Below are positions 9,730 through 20,909 of a stretch of DNA of 64,000 bases, piece after piece. The notes below the pieces were generated by a model. The model was not told where the DNA came from and did not search any database. It saw only the letters and a program-made list of their open reading frames with translations. Source of the DNA: Steromphala cineraria (Eukaryota; Mollusca; Gastropoda; Trochida; Trochidae); the NCBI GenBank assembly GCA_916613615.1, contig OU744726.1:68530764-68594763 (forward strand), read 5' to 3'. The first letter of the stretch is position 1. Each line of letters starts with the position of its first letter. A program made the translations under genes and the position numbers.

Positions 9730-12185
9730 CTTCACACAGTGGTAGCTCAAGCCATAACATTCTGATCTAACCTCTGTCCTAATGAGAGGCCTTAGTGGGT
9801 TTGTCCGAATGACAAAACGTTGCGTCACAAACTATTTGAAATATTTCAGCCAATGAATACACTTCTCTCATGAAAGCTTTCTTCTTGTCTCTCAGGCCTT
9901 TGCCATGATTCAGTCGCCAAATTATGTCAATGAGTTATGTCAAGAAGATTAAAAATGCTAGGGTCATATTGGGATAAATTATAATTATTCTGTAACAGAG
10001 TTGCAAATCAATGCTTTAAGAACGATTACTTCTGAAACAGTTTTGCTGATTGGACAAATCATTTGCATCCAATCATGCTTCTCCTCTTTTAGGCCAATAA
10101 TGGCTCTTATTATAACAGAGGACAGATCAGAGTTTTATGACCTGAGCTATATCTGGACAGAGTTAATAGAAACAGTTGAGATTTGTCATATTTGAAAACT
10201 TTGTTAGCATTCTCAATTATAATATCAACTTGAACAGGCAATGGAAAACATTGGGTTTATCAATCAAATCTAAGAAAAGCATTTATTGGTCATGGTTGTA
10301 AACATTTTAATCAATGGAAATGCTTAAAAATGAATTTTTTTCTTAATCACATCAACTTTCTGAAAGGTGAAAACTATAGTTATTTGGTAAAGATATTGAA
10401 ATGTTTACTGGGTGGAAATGAAATATGACTTTAATATGATCAGACACACAAGCATCAACAATTTAATATCATCAGAAGTACAAAAACAAGAAATAGCAAA
10501 TGAATATACAATATATATGGACTGTATTGCAATACATAACTCAAGATAAATCATCTTAGGTAAGGTTTACATGACAATTTATAAATTGATTGACTGTTGT
10601 TAATATTAGCTCAAATATCTAACAGCTTATACATTACCGTTTGCCATTGACATTGAATGATCATATTTGAGAGCTATTCTTGATTAACCATATTCAGTAC
10701 AACACTTAAATGTTCAAAAGTAAAACAGTTGATAATGTTAAATAAATAAGTAACTTTTAACCAATCAAAACAGGTCGACATAAAAGTCACAATAGCTGAA
10801 ACAAAGAACCAAATAACCGTTAATATTTGAAATTTTGCTACATGCACATGAAGCCAACAAGTAATCGAAATACAATCTGCAATGATCAATTTCAATTAAA
10901 TAGCATAACTTTCCATCAAAATTCTTAATGAAACATGGCAGAAAAATTACTACAAATATTTACCCTCTGAATTCTCAACTTGACAATAATAACCCTTTAA
11001 GGAAATACAAGAAGAAAATAATTTTTCATAACTCTAAATAACTCATTTGTGTTCTTAACAATTTTGTCAAGTATGTGCAAGTAATTAAAGTATCATTTAC
11101 AAATATAGAGTTAATATTAACTATGGACTGCTTTATATGGTTGATTAAAGTTTACAAAATTGGGATACAAAATAAAATCACATGTTAAAAGGCACTGGCA
11201 AGTTAAAAGAATGACATTATACATAAATATTTATCTACTATATATCATAACTTTATTTGAAAAACATTTTTGTTACTTATTATACAGGAAAAATATAGCG
11301 AGATTCCTAAAAAAAATTAACATAATATACTAGTGATATCTTAATATCTTGTTAAAAATTAATCTTTAAATATCTGTCAAAGATATAGATATTTTTTCTA
11401 CAACCATTTTCTTTACAGTTTGATTATATGTAAATGAAAATGAAAAATTTCCATCAAAAATGTTAAAAGAATATATTAGAACAAGTTATGTACATCTTGA
11501 AACTAAGATTGAATATTTCTCGTTAGCCAGAAATCAACCAACCAGAAAGGCAAGGATATGACACTAATACGGTTTAAGAGTTATTCTGTTAATGAATTAA
11601 GTGTGAAAAGTATGTTCTATAGAACTTCAACATAAACAAGTTGATTTCTGGAAATTACTTTAGAAAATCCTGTACATTTCCATTGAATAAGTCATATAAT
11701 TAATTTTAGAAATATATGTTGTCTACATTCAGTTTGACAATATTTCTAGGATCTATTCACTTTGAAATAACTTCTTAAAGTTTTTGGCCAACAAAATTAA
11801 TTGAATTGTTCTTAAAAATAACTGAAAAATATATAGATTTACTTGGACAGCAACAGATTACAGCATATCACAGGTTTTGGTGGATGAAAGCCAATAACAA
11901 TGTAAAGATGTTACAAATTTTGTCAGAAAAGATTCATATACACTAAAGAAATCCTCAACACTGAAAATACAACAACATTTAAATATCTAACATTAAAAAT
12001 ATAAAAAGGATATACCCGGTATAAAGAAAAATTGTTCAACATTAATTGCATTTTTTAGACTATTTTCAAAGTAAGGAATGACAGTTTAGTTACAAAACAC
12101 TTTAATGTTAATAGTGCAGACACATATCCTAAAATGGAAGTTCTAAAAGTTTCCTGATTATTCATAATCATGATGTCTTAAGGCA
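9730..12185. other. AT-rich intergenic DNA, no gene seen
   Basis: Very AT-rich with stop codons in all frames. No motif, RNA or repeat could be supported. Confidence 0.5.
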
Positions 12186-12187
12186 AA

Positions 12188-12350
12188 ACAGGCGAGTTGG
12201 TTAGCTGTTGGTATGGTCATTGCTGGCTGTGTTGCCCGACTCTGAGGGTGTGGGTTCGAATCCTGCATGGGACTCGGCCCAGAAAGTACAAGAATCTGTA
12301 CTATTTAAGATAGTGTGATCCCAAATATAACATTGTTACATGTCTTAACA
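12188..12350 (+). mobile_element. tRNA-derived SINE, family 2
   Basis: Plus-strand head with an A-box-like GGCGAGTTGGTTAGCTG and, about 45 bases later, B-box GGGTTCGAATCCTGC, followed by an unrelated tail. The cloverleaf is poor, so this is a SINE remnant and not a tRNA gene. Confidence 0.6.
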
Positions 12351-12579
12351 TATATATAGATCAGAAGGTTCAAAAAGCCATTTGTTTTGTAATTCAGGCT
12401 TATGATGTGATGTGGTTCAAATTCATAATTATCTGGCTAACCTCTAAAAATCTCCACAAACCATGTTGAACCAAGGTGTCTAACCTTACATTTAAACCAT
12501 CTTTACAAAAGATTTCAGATATTTGAAATATTTCAATTTCTTTGTTTTTGAAGAGAAACAACTGAGGCTTCAGAGTCCA

Positions 12580-12681
12580 GGGCCGGTATTCATAAAGCTT
12601 CTAAGAATTTTCTTAAGAATTCTTAACAAATACTTAGTAAAAAACTAAGAAAATTCTTAGAAGCTTTATGAATACCGGCCC
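12580..12681. mobile_element. 102-bp hairpin MITE
   Basis: Near-perfect inverted repeat: the left arm starts GGGCCGGTATTCATAAAGCT and the right arm is its reverse complement ending ATACCGGCCC; arms are about 36 bases around a short loop. It would fold into one long hairpin. No coding content. Confidence 0.8.
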
Positions 12682-12689
12682 ATGGCCAG

Positions 12690-13511
12690 TTCCTCAGGCT
12701 AAAAGCATTGTATTTATAATTCATGTTTGAATTTAGATTTTTATCAATCATTTTGATATGTTATCATCAAAAGAATTCATGTCACAAAATTAAGTATATC
12801 ATGAGTTATCTCCCTTTTCAATTGCTAAGATGCAGCCAATGAAATTGATGTTTACATTTGGTACAAAATCAAAATGGCTGCTCCCATCCTTGAGAAAAAT
12901 GAAGATAATCCAAACTAAAAACCAATATTAACCTTTAGCCTGCTGGAGTGAGTTGAGTTGGATAGTATATATATAGTTTCAGCCCTGATAATGAAGATTA
13001 GATTATCTATACAAAGAAAAGTTAAAATACACTTTAAGCTTGCAATGAAAGTCATAACATATAGTGATGATTTGCATATAAATTGCGTAAACATTAACAA
13101 TAGTAAAAATTCTTAAACAATAGGGCATACACTTAACATAATTTGTCAATATAAGGAATATAAAAACACGGAAAATAAATCACACATCTAAAAACTAAAG
13201 AGATAAATCACACTTGTGAATAGAAACACATTTCAAAAAGTGAAAAAAACACAACATTCATGCAGCAGATATATGACAGATTACATATTTACAAAATTAA
13301 TACACATATTTACACATCAAAAGCAAAAATTAATTTTGGTACAATTCTTCATTCCACAGTCCCACTTCAGAAAAAAAAATGAATACTTATAAAACTAACT
13401 CTTGACACGTTAGTTACAGTGAGTTTTTGTATGACCAACTTAATTTTCGAGTGAACGATCAATTGAATTAAAATTGACTAGTGATGCAAGTATTCATAAT
13501 AATTCTTTAAA
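12690..13511. other. AT-rich intergenic DNA, no gene seen
   Basis: No supported feature in this stretch. Confidence 0.4.
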
Positions 13512-13876
13512 TTAAAGGGGTAGTAGCACGTTATTTGAAAAAAATTTATTTTCAAGTTTTCACTTATAATTGTACGTTAATGCTAATTTTATTATTTTGA
13601 TAGTGTCAAAAATCTAATTACACCAACTAATCATCTATAGTCAGAGAACAAATTATAAGGATTCACATAAAGTTGATTGGTTGCAATTTTTGTGTGAAGA
13701 CCTTTAATTCATTTTGTGTTAGAAAGAGGAATCAAATGGCTGAACTTTGCATTAAATATTTGATAAATAACTGCTTCATTTAGTTTAAATACATTTTCTT
13801 TCAACTGGAAATATTTGTTTACATTTTCCTTACAACACCTTATATTTATTCTTAAAACGTGCTACTGCACCTTTAA
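13512..13876. mobile_element. MITE family B, full-length copy
   Basis: TTAA (13512-13515) followed by AGGGGTAGTAGCACGT; ends ACGTGCTACTGCACCT then TTAA (13873-13876). The 365-bp interior matches the other family B copies, including the ATAGTCAGAG and CATTTTGTGT segments. TTAA target sites are typical of piggyBac or Kolobok-type elements. Confidence 0.9.
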
Positions 13877-15020
13877 GATGGACCAATAAGAGTAAAGTTC
13901 AGTGTATAAAAATAAACTTTTCCCCATGAGTCTAAATTATCACTCGTATCATAGAGTAAATATCAGTAGTTGGTTTAAGTTTAAATTTTTGCTAAGGAAA
14001 ATGACTAATGTATAATTTATCTGAAGTAACATTAATATTAATCAACCATCTCTGAGCTCTTCTTTTAAACAAAAGGGCATACAAAAATAAAATTAAGAGA
14101 GCTAAATTTTGCATATTTTGTTTAATCTTCTATGTGATAATGAACGTATCATAATCCTACACAGGCATATTTGTAGACTCATATTCAGTCTCTTATAATT
14201 AATATTCACATAAACAATTATTTTATTTAATACATAAAGGAGCCTCAGAGAAGTGACTATTTCATAGTTTTCCAGAGATCTCTCTTAAAGAGGTTTTGTT
14301 ATGTAAACTGTTATTAACTACAGTCTTTGTGTAAGTCTAGCAAATTTGCTGCTATGCTTGATGCAGAACAGCAAAATTAAAGAATTGTGTTACAGGTTAC
14401 ATCATAATTGAAGCTAAACAAACATTGACCAAAAGCATGGTATGAAATGACAAACATTAATGATTCTACGAAAAATAACTTTTGGGAACCATTAAAGGGA
14501 TAGTCTTATCGGTGCGTTTTGTGTGTAAACAAAATTCAAGAGGACGCTACTGGGAATCAAAAGTCTTCAATAAGGGAGCTTCTGCTTCACAAGGTCTGAA
14601 TACAATGCACATAGTTGCATGTTCTGTTAATAGTTTGGCACACAAGACCTGGTCATATGAAGACCAATCACATAGCCGCGTTTAAAAGCTGGATAGCAGC
14701 GATGATTGATGATTGATAACAAATGGTACACTGGAGTTACCTGCCCCTAGCTACTTAGATACCAAAAGCTTTTGCCAGAGTTTGTGCGATTAGCTTATGT
14801 TAGAACATGAGTTTTGGGACGGTCAGACTGTGACAGAGAGGAGACACCTTCTGCATTTGAGTTCGAACCCCAGTGAATTCTACACTTTTTCAACTTTATT
14901 CGTTGAAGAAGGGTGGAATAGTATTGGGTATTGCAGCAATACTCTGATATCTATCACGCTAAATACCTCATATTGCTGATATTTGGTTATTCATGACGTA
15001 AAGATCCATTATCATAGTTA
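13877..15020. other. Intergenic, no gene seen
   Basis: Nothing beyond AT-rich DNA. A weak B-box-like GAGTTCGAACCCC at about 14859 has no A-box partner and was not called. Confidence 0.4.
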
Positions 15021-15029
15021 AATATTTTT

Positions 15030-15275
15030 TAAAGTAATTTTATTGTTTTCCTTGTTTTTGGGGCAAAATTTTGCAACCAACCTTGGGAAAATCGGACCAA
15101 ACTTAATTAAATTGGAGATAATTTACCAAAATGACAGAATCGACAGTCGACATAAAGGCGAATCAAGTATGGCCATCCTACAACTTCCGGTTTCTAAACA
15201 TACGCTTGAAACCATTTATTTTCATTTTCCTTAAATTACCTTATATTCCCTCTAAAAACATGCTACTGCCTCGTT
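15030..15275. mobile_element. MITE fragment related to families B and C
   Basis: The text GGAAAATCGGACCAAACTTA, GAGATAATTTACCAAAAT and AGGCGAATCAAGTATGGCCATC matches the interior of the 533-bp element at 55466-55998. Its right end (CATGCTACTGCCTCGTTAA) instead resembles the family B terminus, so this is a chimera or a relative sharing sequence. Confidence 0.6.
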
Positions 15276-15543
15276 AATCTCCAAAACAGTATACATAAAA
15301 CTTATTTGGCCTTTCATTTGTTTCACAATTTGCTGTAAATTATACTTCTTCAATATTATCAATAATATCCAACCTGCTTACCTTACACCTAATACTGTTA
15401 CTTTAAGATTTACTTGAGCATAGCAGACATATAAAAGCCTCACATCACATATGACTTTGTTCAACTGATCCAATTTGTGCTTGAGCCTGAGGTTTTAGTA
15501 AAAAAAAGCAAACATAACATCACAAAGAGGTTGAAATCTCTGA

Positions 15544-18500
15544 CTAAGAACATCCTAAGGCTTCCATGCAGTTGCTTGGTCCGGTGAGAGAGAGGCCACC
15601 GATCACGAAGAGACGCTCCTTGTACATGATGCACGCACAGGAGCAGTGGCTTGTGGGAATTTTAGATATACTCGTCCACTGGTCACTGTCAGGATCGTAC
15701 GATTCAACAACATCCAGAGGCTTGCCAGTGTTCCCTGAAACCCAGAGAACAAGCTTGACCATGTGCTCGACCATGTGCTTGACCATGTGCATCCTGTCTC
15801 AGGATAACCTTATCTCCACTAATCTGTACACTGGGATCAGAAGCTAGATTTGATCACGTGGTCCGATTTGGGATATAGCCAATCAAATCATTTTCTCGTT
15901 TGAATTTTATTTTTGGCGAGAAATGATTTGATTGGCTATATCCCAAATCGGGCCGGGCAAGCGAATCTAGCTTCTGAGCCCAGGGTACAGATTAGTGGAG
16001 TTAGTGTAACGTTCGTACCTTGAGATAGGATGGGTTAGGTGTGGTTTGGAGAAAAGATAGGGGAGGGAGGTCGGGGACGCACATTTTTTCAAGGTCATGT
16101 TAAAAGGGATGCATTTTAAGCAAGGGGTAGAGAATGGCACTGCATTGAAATATGAGTACATTTGCCACACCATGTGGACTTACACTTAAAATGTATTGGG
16201 GAACAAGGAAATACGTTTGAAAAAATGTGAAAAACTACCTTTTGAAAGAAATGCAAGTATACAATGAACTTACCCAATCCACCGACACATACAATTTTCC
16301 CCCCGACGACACCGGCAGCCAGGTCACCTCTCTTGGTTGGCATCGGGTGCCCGTCTTTCCATTTTTCTAAAATGTATGAAGTCAAGTTTGATAAGCTATT
16401 CAAGAGAACTTATTCTTAAGGGACACTCAAGTAGTATGCATTATGATCATTCAAATGTTTGCAGCGTAAAAGCAGACCATAAGTTAAATTTTTTTTCATA
16501 ACCATATGCATACTTGACATTGAAAACTTTAATCAATTTATTAATTTTGTGATCATGAATTCTTAAATCCAGCGTTATCATTCCCAAAGCATTAGAAATG
16601 GCTAAGACATGTATCGTTTTGAATATGAAAATTCCACTGACAGTGGCAGAAGGACCGCTCTATTCCTAATTATTCGGTAAGGCACCTGGCAGGTGTGTAA
16701 CGATAACGATGATGAAAACCCTCATCTGATTCTGCCACTGTATCAATTAGGGATGTCACGATACAGGTTCCTCACAATACGATATGAATAACGATACTAA
16801 GGTCATGATACATATCACGATACAATAAATGCGGCATTATTACAGTGAGATACAATCACAGGTCTAAATTTAATATTTCTTATGAGAATTGACGGAGTTA
16901 CCAACAATTAAACACAAAAACAAGTCAACTTTCATGAAAAAGTCATTCAATTTTCTGTTTTCCAACTTAAATATGAACAGAAAGGGTTTCTCTTGATTTC
17001 TTGATTCGATATTCACAAAAAAGTTCAACAATATTCACCAAACATGTATTACGATACACTGTAACTACATCGGGTATCGTATCATGAGCTGTACCACGAC
17101 GATGCATCGGTGTATTGTGACATCTCTAGTATAAATACTACTATAAAATCACAAGATGGACTCCATACTTGTTTCTATATTGTAGACTTCACAATTGTCG
17201 GAGAAGTCCACCTTGGGATGCTGTTTGAGACCCCCGAGACTGAAGATCCTGGTGTTGTCCGTTACGTAGATCGGGAACACTCGCTTGCTGGGGACGGGGG
17301 ACAGCGACGCCCACTTCTTCTCTTCAAAGTCGTACACCTCAAACGCATTGGTTGGCAACTTTCCCTGTCTCCCACCTGTTAGTAAAATAAGACGAGTGTA
17401 GAAGCGAGCAGAGCTTAAATACCCTCATTTCCCGCTTACGTAAAAGAATCAAAATAGTACATTTCATATATAGCTGTTACCCACATAGGGCACATCTTTG
17501 GAACATGGTTGATAAAGCTATAGAGTTTGGTGAAGGTGGGTAGTTTAGTTCAGGAGATATGCTATGGACAAAGAACGTTAACACAAAAACTACTTATTCA
17601 ACCTAAAAATTATGGTTTTTGTCAAAGAGACTGTTTTTTTTTTATCAAATATCCTGACGATATTGAATCGTGAAATGAATTGTATCAAATTGTATCATGT
17701 TTCATTCCAATATATCTCAATACATAACGTATTGTGACTTTCTTACTGTTCTTATCTATAATAAGAAAGAAAAGGTTGCATATCTTGTTAACAAACAAGG
17801 AATTGACATTTTCTTACCTATGACGTAGAGGCTTGTCCCAATATGGAAAGAAAAGGTTGCATATCTCGGTGTGATCATAGGAGGAAGCTCTTTCCACTTG
17901 AATGGTTCTGTGTCAATATTCAGCTCGGAGAAGTAATCGTGAGGGTTGGAGTCCTTACCCATACCTCCCAGCACCAACACTCGGTCATCTGGAAGACAAT
18001 CGATAAAACAGTTGCATGATGAAACACCCTCTATGTAGTACCAGTAAGGTCAAACATAAGTCGTGACATATTTTAAATATGAGGATATGTGCATAAAATC
18101 ACTTTTACTAAGCAAACATTGGTTCCATACATTTTGTTGTTACTAAAGGCTCAAAATACCCATCAATGTCATTTGGTTGTTACTAAAATGTCAAATCTTA
18201 CTACCAGAAATTTCATTCAATCAATGAAATGTTTATTTTTTATTCCCTCAAAGTTAAATCAGCTTTGCTTGGAAAATAATTTTTTTACCATAGTGGTTCA
18301 GCGAGCACGGCTGGAACTAGCAAACCATGGGTGGTACTGCGCTGCTATTCAGTGTAGCATTGCACCCAAACCTTACTGCGCGTAGAACAGTTCTCTATAA
18401 TCACTTTTGACTAGGACCGACATACCAACCAAGCAGAGTTTTTTTAAAAGATTTCAGCTGTTATCCATATTTTCTAAACACCTACCTTTGACTAGGACGG

Positions 18501-18858
18501 ACATTCCAAGCAGAGGTTCTTTCAAGGATTCAGCTGAAGTCCACTTCTTCTCTTTTATGTCATAAACCTCGACCTCCTTTACGGGATTCTGAGCCTCAGA
18601 GACCCCGCCCACAACCACAATCTTTCCTTTTAGTCCAACAGCGCCAGCTCCCGCTCTTTTGGTCGGCATTGGTGTCAGTTTCTTCCACTTGGTTTCTCGT
18701 GCAGTGAAATCAAACATTTCGAAACTGTCCAGCGGTGCCCCTTTTTCATCACAACCTCCAATTACATACAAGCAGTCTTCATAAACGACTGGTGTTGAAA
18801 ATACTCGCTTTGTGGGCATGGACTTCATGTTCTGCCATCTATAGTTTCCAGACGCCAT
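15544..18858 (-). CDS. KLHDC8: Kelch domain-containing protein 8 (KLHDC8A/B-like)
   Basis: Five coding exons on minus: 18486-18858, 17818-17988, 17169-17375, 16274-16366 and 15544-15734. All have GT-AG junctions and all internal junctions are phase 1; together they give 344 residues plus stop, close to the roughly 350 of vertebrate KLHDC8. Kelch blades are visible in order by their GG and later W/MPTKR signatures: VIGGCDEKG, VVGGVSEAQ, VLGGMGKD, VIGGRQGKLP (across the exon 2/3 join), SLGGLKQ, CVGGLGNTGKP (across 4/5) and VIGGLSLTG, so a 6-7-bladed beta-propeller. It has no BTB or BACK domain, as expected for KLHDC8. Start chosen at MASGNYRWQ; an in-frame Met five codons upstream is possible. 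An acceptor just upstream (exon edge 18876) suggests a non-coding first exon. Vertebrate KLHDC8B has been linked to cytokinesis; function here is inferred by orthology only. Confidence 0.92.
15814..16000. repeat. Long inverted repeat in KLHDC8 intron 4
   Basis: The left arm (CTCCACTAATCTGTACACTG... into ...GGGATATAGCCAATCAAATC) is answered by an inverted arm ending at about 16000; each arm is about 80 bases with a few mismatches around a short AT-rich spacer. It is non-coding, MITE-like or foldback, and would form a strong hairpin in the pre-mRNA. Confidence 0.85.
16748..17129. mobile_element. hAT-like MITE in KLHDC8 intron 3
   Basis: The left end TAGGGATGTCACGATACA and right end TGTATTGTGACATCTCTA are imperfect inverted repeats. 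The interior repeats GATACA and ATCACGATAC-type motifs. The GGGATGTCACGATAC terminus is common among hAT-type non-autonomous elements in animals (knowledge of the family; no search was run). Confidence 0.65.
17762..17870. repeat. Partial duplication of KLHDC8 exon 2 3' end
   Basis: GAAAGAAAAGGTTGCATATCT occurs in the exon at about 17848 and again in the downstream intron at about 17766, on the other side of the splice donor at 17817. Confidence 0.65.
18298..18398 (-). mobile_element. SINE family 1 fragment in KLHDC8 intron 1
   Basis: GGGTGGTACTGCGCTG, TTCAGTGTAGCATTGCACCC and GCGCGTAGAACAGTTCTCT match the body of the SINE at 1-238; the tRNA head is missing. Confidence 0.75.
18405..18540. repeat. 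Tandem duplication of KLHDC8 exon 1 donor region
   Basis: The coding end of exon 1 with its donor (18486-18540: CTTTGACTAGGACGGACATT...GATTCAGCTG) has a degenerate copy immediately downstream at about 18405-18460 (CTTTTGACTAGGACCGACAT...GATTTCAGCTG). The copy has indels and would not preserve the frame. Confidence 0.75.
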
Positions 18859-19169
18859 CTTGAAGAATCTCAAGGATCTGAAATGGGTTGATATATTATA
18901 CTACTCAAAACATCTCAAGAAGAGGTTCCTAATGATGTCATTCATCAAAGTTTATATTAATTTGTAAGGGGCCTGTACTAAGAATGTCTTTCCTGTTAAA
19001 GATTGAATAATCGCCTGCCTTGAAAAATCGAGAGTTTTTATTTAACAATGTAAACCAACTTAATATTTTCTGATTACACTTCATTTAGGCATTCTGATGC
19101 AATTTTAAACATCAATTAATACAAAATGCCTGATATTCACCGGACAATATTTCCTGTATCGTCAAGTCA

Positions 19170-19320
19170 TAGAGAATCTCACCCAAGTGTCTTCTGATAT
19201 CAAATATATCAACACAAGTTGATAAAAGTAACAAATATCCGAGGCTTGCCAAGGATATTTTACTTTTATCAACGAGTGTTGATATATTTGATATCAGAAG
19301 ACACAAGGGTGAGATTCTAT
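19170..19320. mobile_element. 150-bp inverted-repeat MITE
   Basis: The left arm AGAATCTCACCCAAGTGTCT... is reversed in the right arm ...GACACAAGGGTGAGATTCT, with arms of about 65 bases including GATATCAAATATATCAACAC, around a short loop. No coding content. Confidence 0.8.
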
Positions 19321-19405
19321 TTATCATCCAAAATCATTTTTCATCACATAAGCATGAAAAATGTACATCTTTGAACACTGCATAGCCATCCAACTCCTAA
19401 ACCAG

Positions 19406-19500
19406 TGATGTCATAGCATTGTGATGTCATCATGTTAATGACGTCATAGCATTGTGACGTCGTTGTGTATATGACGTCATAGCATTGTGACATCATTTCT
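19406..19500. repeat. 33-bp tandem repeat rich in CRE/ATF-type TGACGTCA
   Basis: Three units start at 19406, 19439 and 19472, each with TGAYGTCATAGCATTGTGAYRTC. Two units carry the perfect palindrome TGACGTCA. The repeat lies about 550 bases upstream of the KLHDC8 start codon; whether it is regulatory is unknown. Confidence 0.75.
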
Positions 19501-19568
19501 GATAATGCAAAACGTTTGTGATGTCATGTCCCTTCTGATGACAGGGCATTGTTCAAAATCTACTGTCA

Positions 19569-19596
19569 AAGCGATATCTCCTAGGAGATATCGCTT
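19569..19596. repeat. 28-bp perfect palindrome
   Basis: AAGCGATATCTCCT is followed directly by its exact reverse complement, and a third partial copy (AAGCGATATCTCCT) follows at about 19607. Confidence 0.9.
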
Positions 19597-19619
19597 GATC
19601 TTTCACAAGCGATATCTCC

Positions 19620-20288
19620 TGTGGAACACAGTTTTGGATGATAAATCTGTTTTCAGTCATCATGTTTTTTTGGTCAGTTAATTTTTGAACAAAGCCAAAG
19701 AGATTTAAAATACCTTGTGAGTTATTTGCAGCAGAGGGTTGATAGGTACATCTAGGAATAGTTGTTTTAAATATAACATGCTTTAAACAAAATATAATGG
19801 GAAAAAACATAAAAGACATCACATTTTCAAGCAAATTTACTAATACCAATTTTTTGGGGGAAAGAAAGCCTTTTTATTTTCAAACCCTGCCCTCATAAAT
19901 TACCAGTTTTTTTTTGTAATTCTGAACATTATGCGATATTTTGATGTGATAATATTTATTGTCACTTTCCATTTTAAGAAAAATTATATTCATCGTTTGA
20001 AGTGTTATTTCTTATCAAATTTACCTGAGACTATCAGAACTGATATTCCTGTGTGAGAAATATGTTAGGTTAGCCTCTAAACCAATGTTACCATATATTT
20101 CATGTTTTTCAAATTTTCATTATGAAATATGATGAATCAAAGTTATTTTTATTTCAAATGATATTTTAATACTTTGAAAATATAAATTACAAAGTTTTAG
20201 TCAAACTTATGTCATCTTTCTGTGAAAATGTGGAACAGAAACTTTGAAAAACTGTCTTTATATTATGAATAACAGCTAGAGGTTCCAC
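19620..20288. other. Intergenic, no gene seen
   Basis: No coding frame or further repeat recognised. Confidence 0.4.
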
Positions 20289-20896
20289 ATTCTCTCCCCA
20301 CAGAGGCAACTCAGTCATACCTGAATTAGCCTCTGTTCTATTACGCCTAGATCCTGGGGTTCCGGCAGATTGCCCTAGCGGCAAAAAGTTGTTACTTGAG
20401 ATAGCTCCCTTATCTGCAGCCAATGAAAACACCTTTTGGATATCAACGACTTTGGGAATTCTCAACGGTCGTATAGTGACTTTCGAAAGCAACATGCCTT
20501 TAGGTTTATTTTTCATTAACAGTGTGAGAGGGAAAATATTTAAAATCAGATATGGATAGGGTGTTTCATTAGAAACATACTGTTTTATAATTGTGTAAAT
20601 TGTTCTTTGTTTTATGATAAATTTTATTTTAATAATTTACCAAATAAAAACTAATGAGAAGGTAAAAAAGCGATGTTTTGTAGAAGGAAGAGTTATCTCC
20701 CCTGAATGCCTAATCACCGGGAATAGCCGGGAGTAGCCGAGCTTTTGCGAATGACCCCTTTTGAAACGGCGTCGCTGATTGCACAACTAACTTCGATTGC
20801 CTCCAATCAGATTTCTACTTTTCTGTCCCGTGTATTAGCCGTAATAGAACAGAGGCTAATTCAGGTATGACTGAGTTGCCTCTGTGGGGAGAGAAT
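20289..20896. mobile_element. 608-bp element with 57-bp perfect inverted repeats
   Basis: 20289-20345 is the exact reverse complement of 20840-20896 (outer edge ATTCTCTCCCCACAGAGG). The roughly 494-bp interior has no convincing ORF. A shortened relative with the same CCCCACAGAGGCAGCTC motif lies at 22710-22773. Target-site duplication is not clear. Confidence 0.75.
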
Positions 20897-20909
20897 GGAG
20901 GTTCCAGAA

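Noticed and set aside
20187..20516. Minus-strand frame of 109 residues
   Set aside because: It runs across the 57-bp inverted-repeat arm of a non-coding element and shows no family character.
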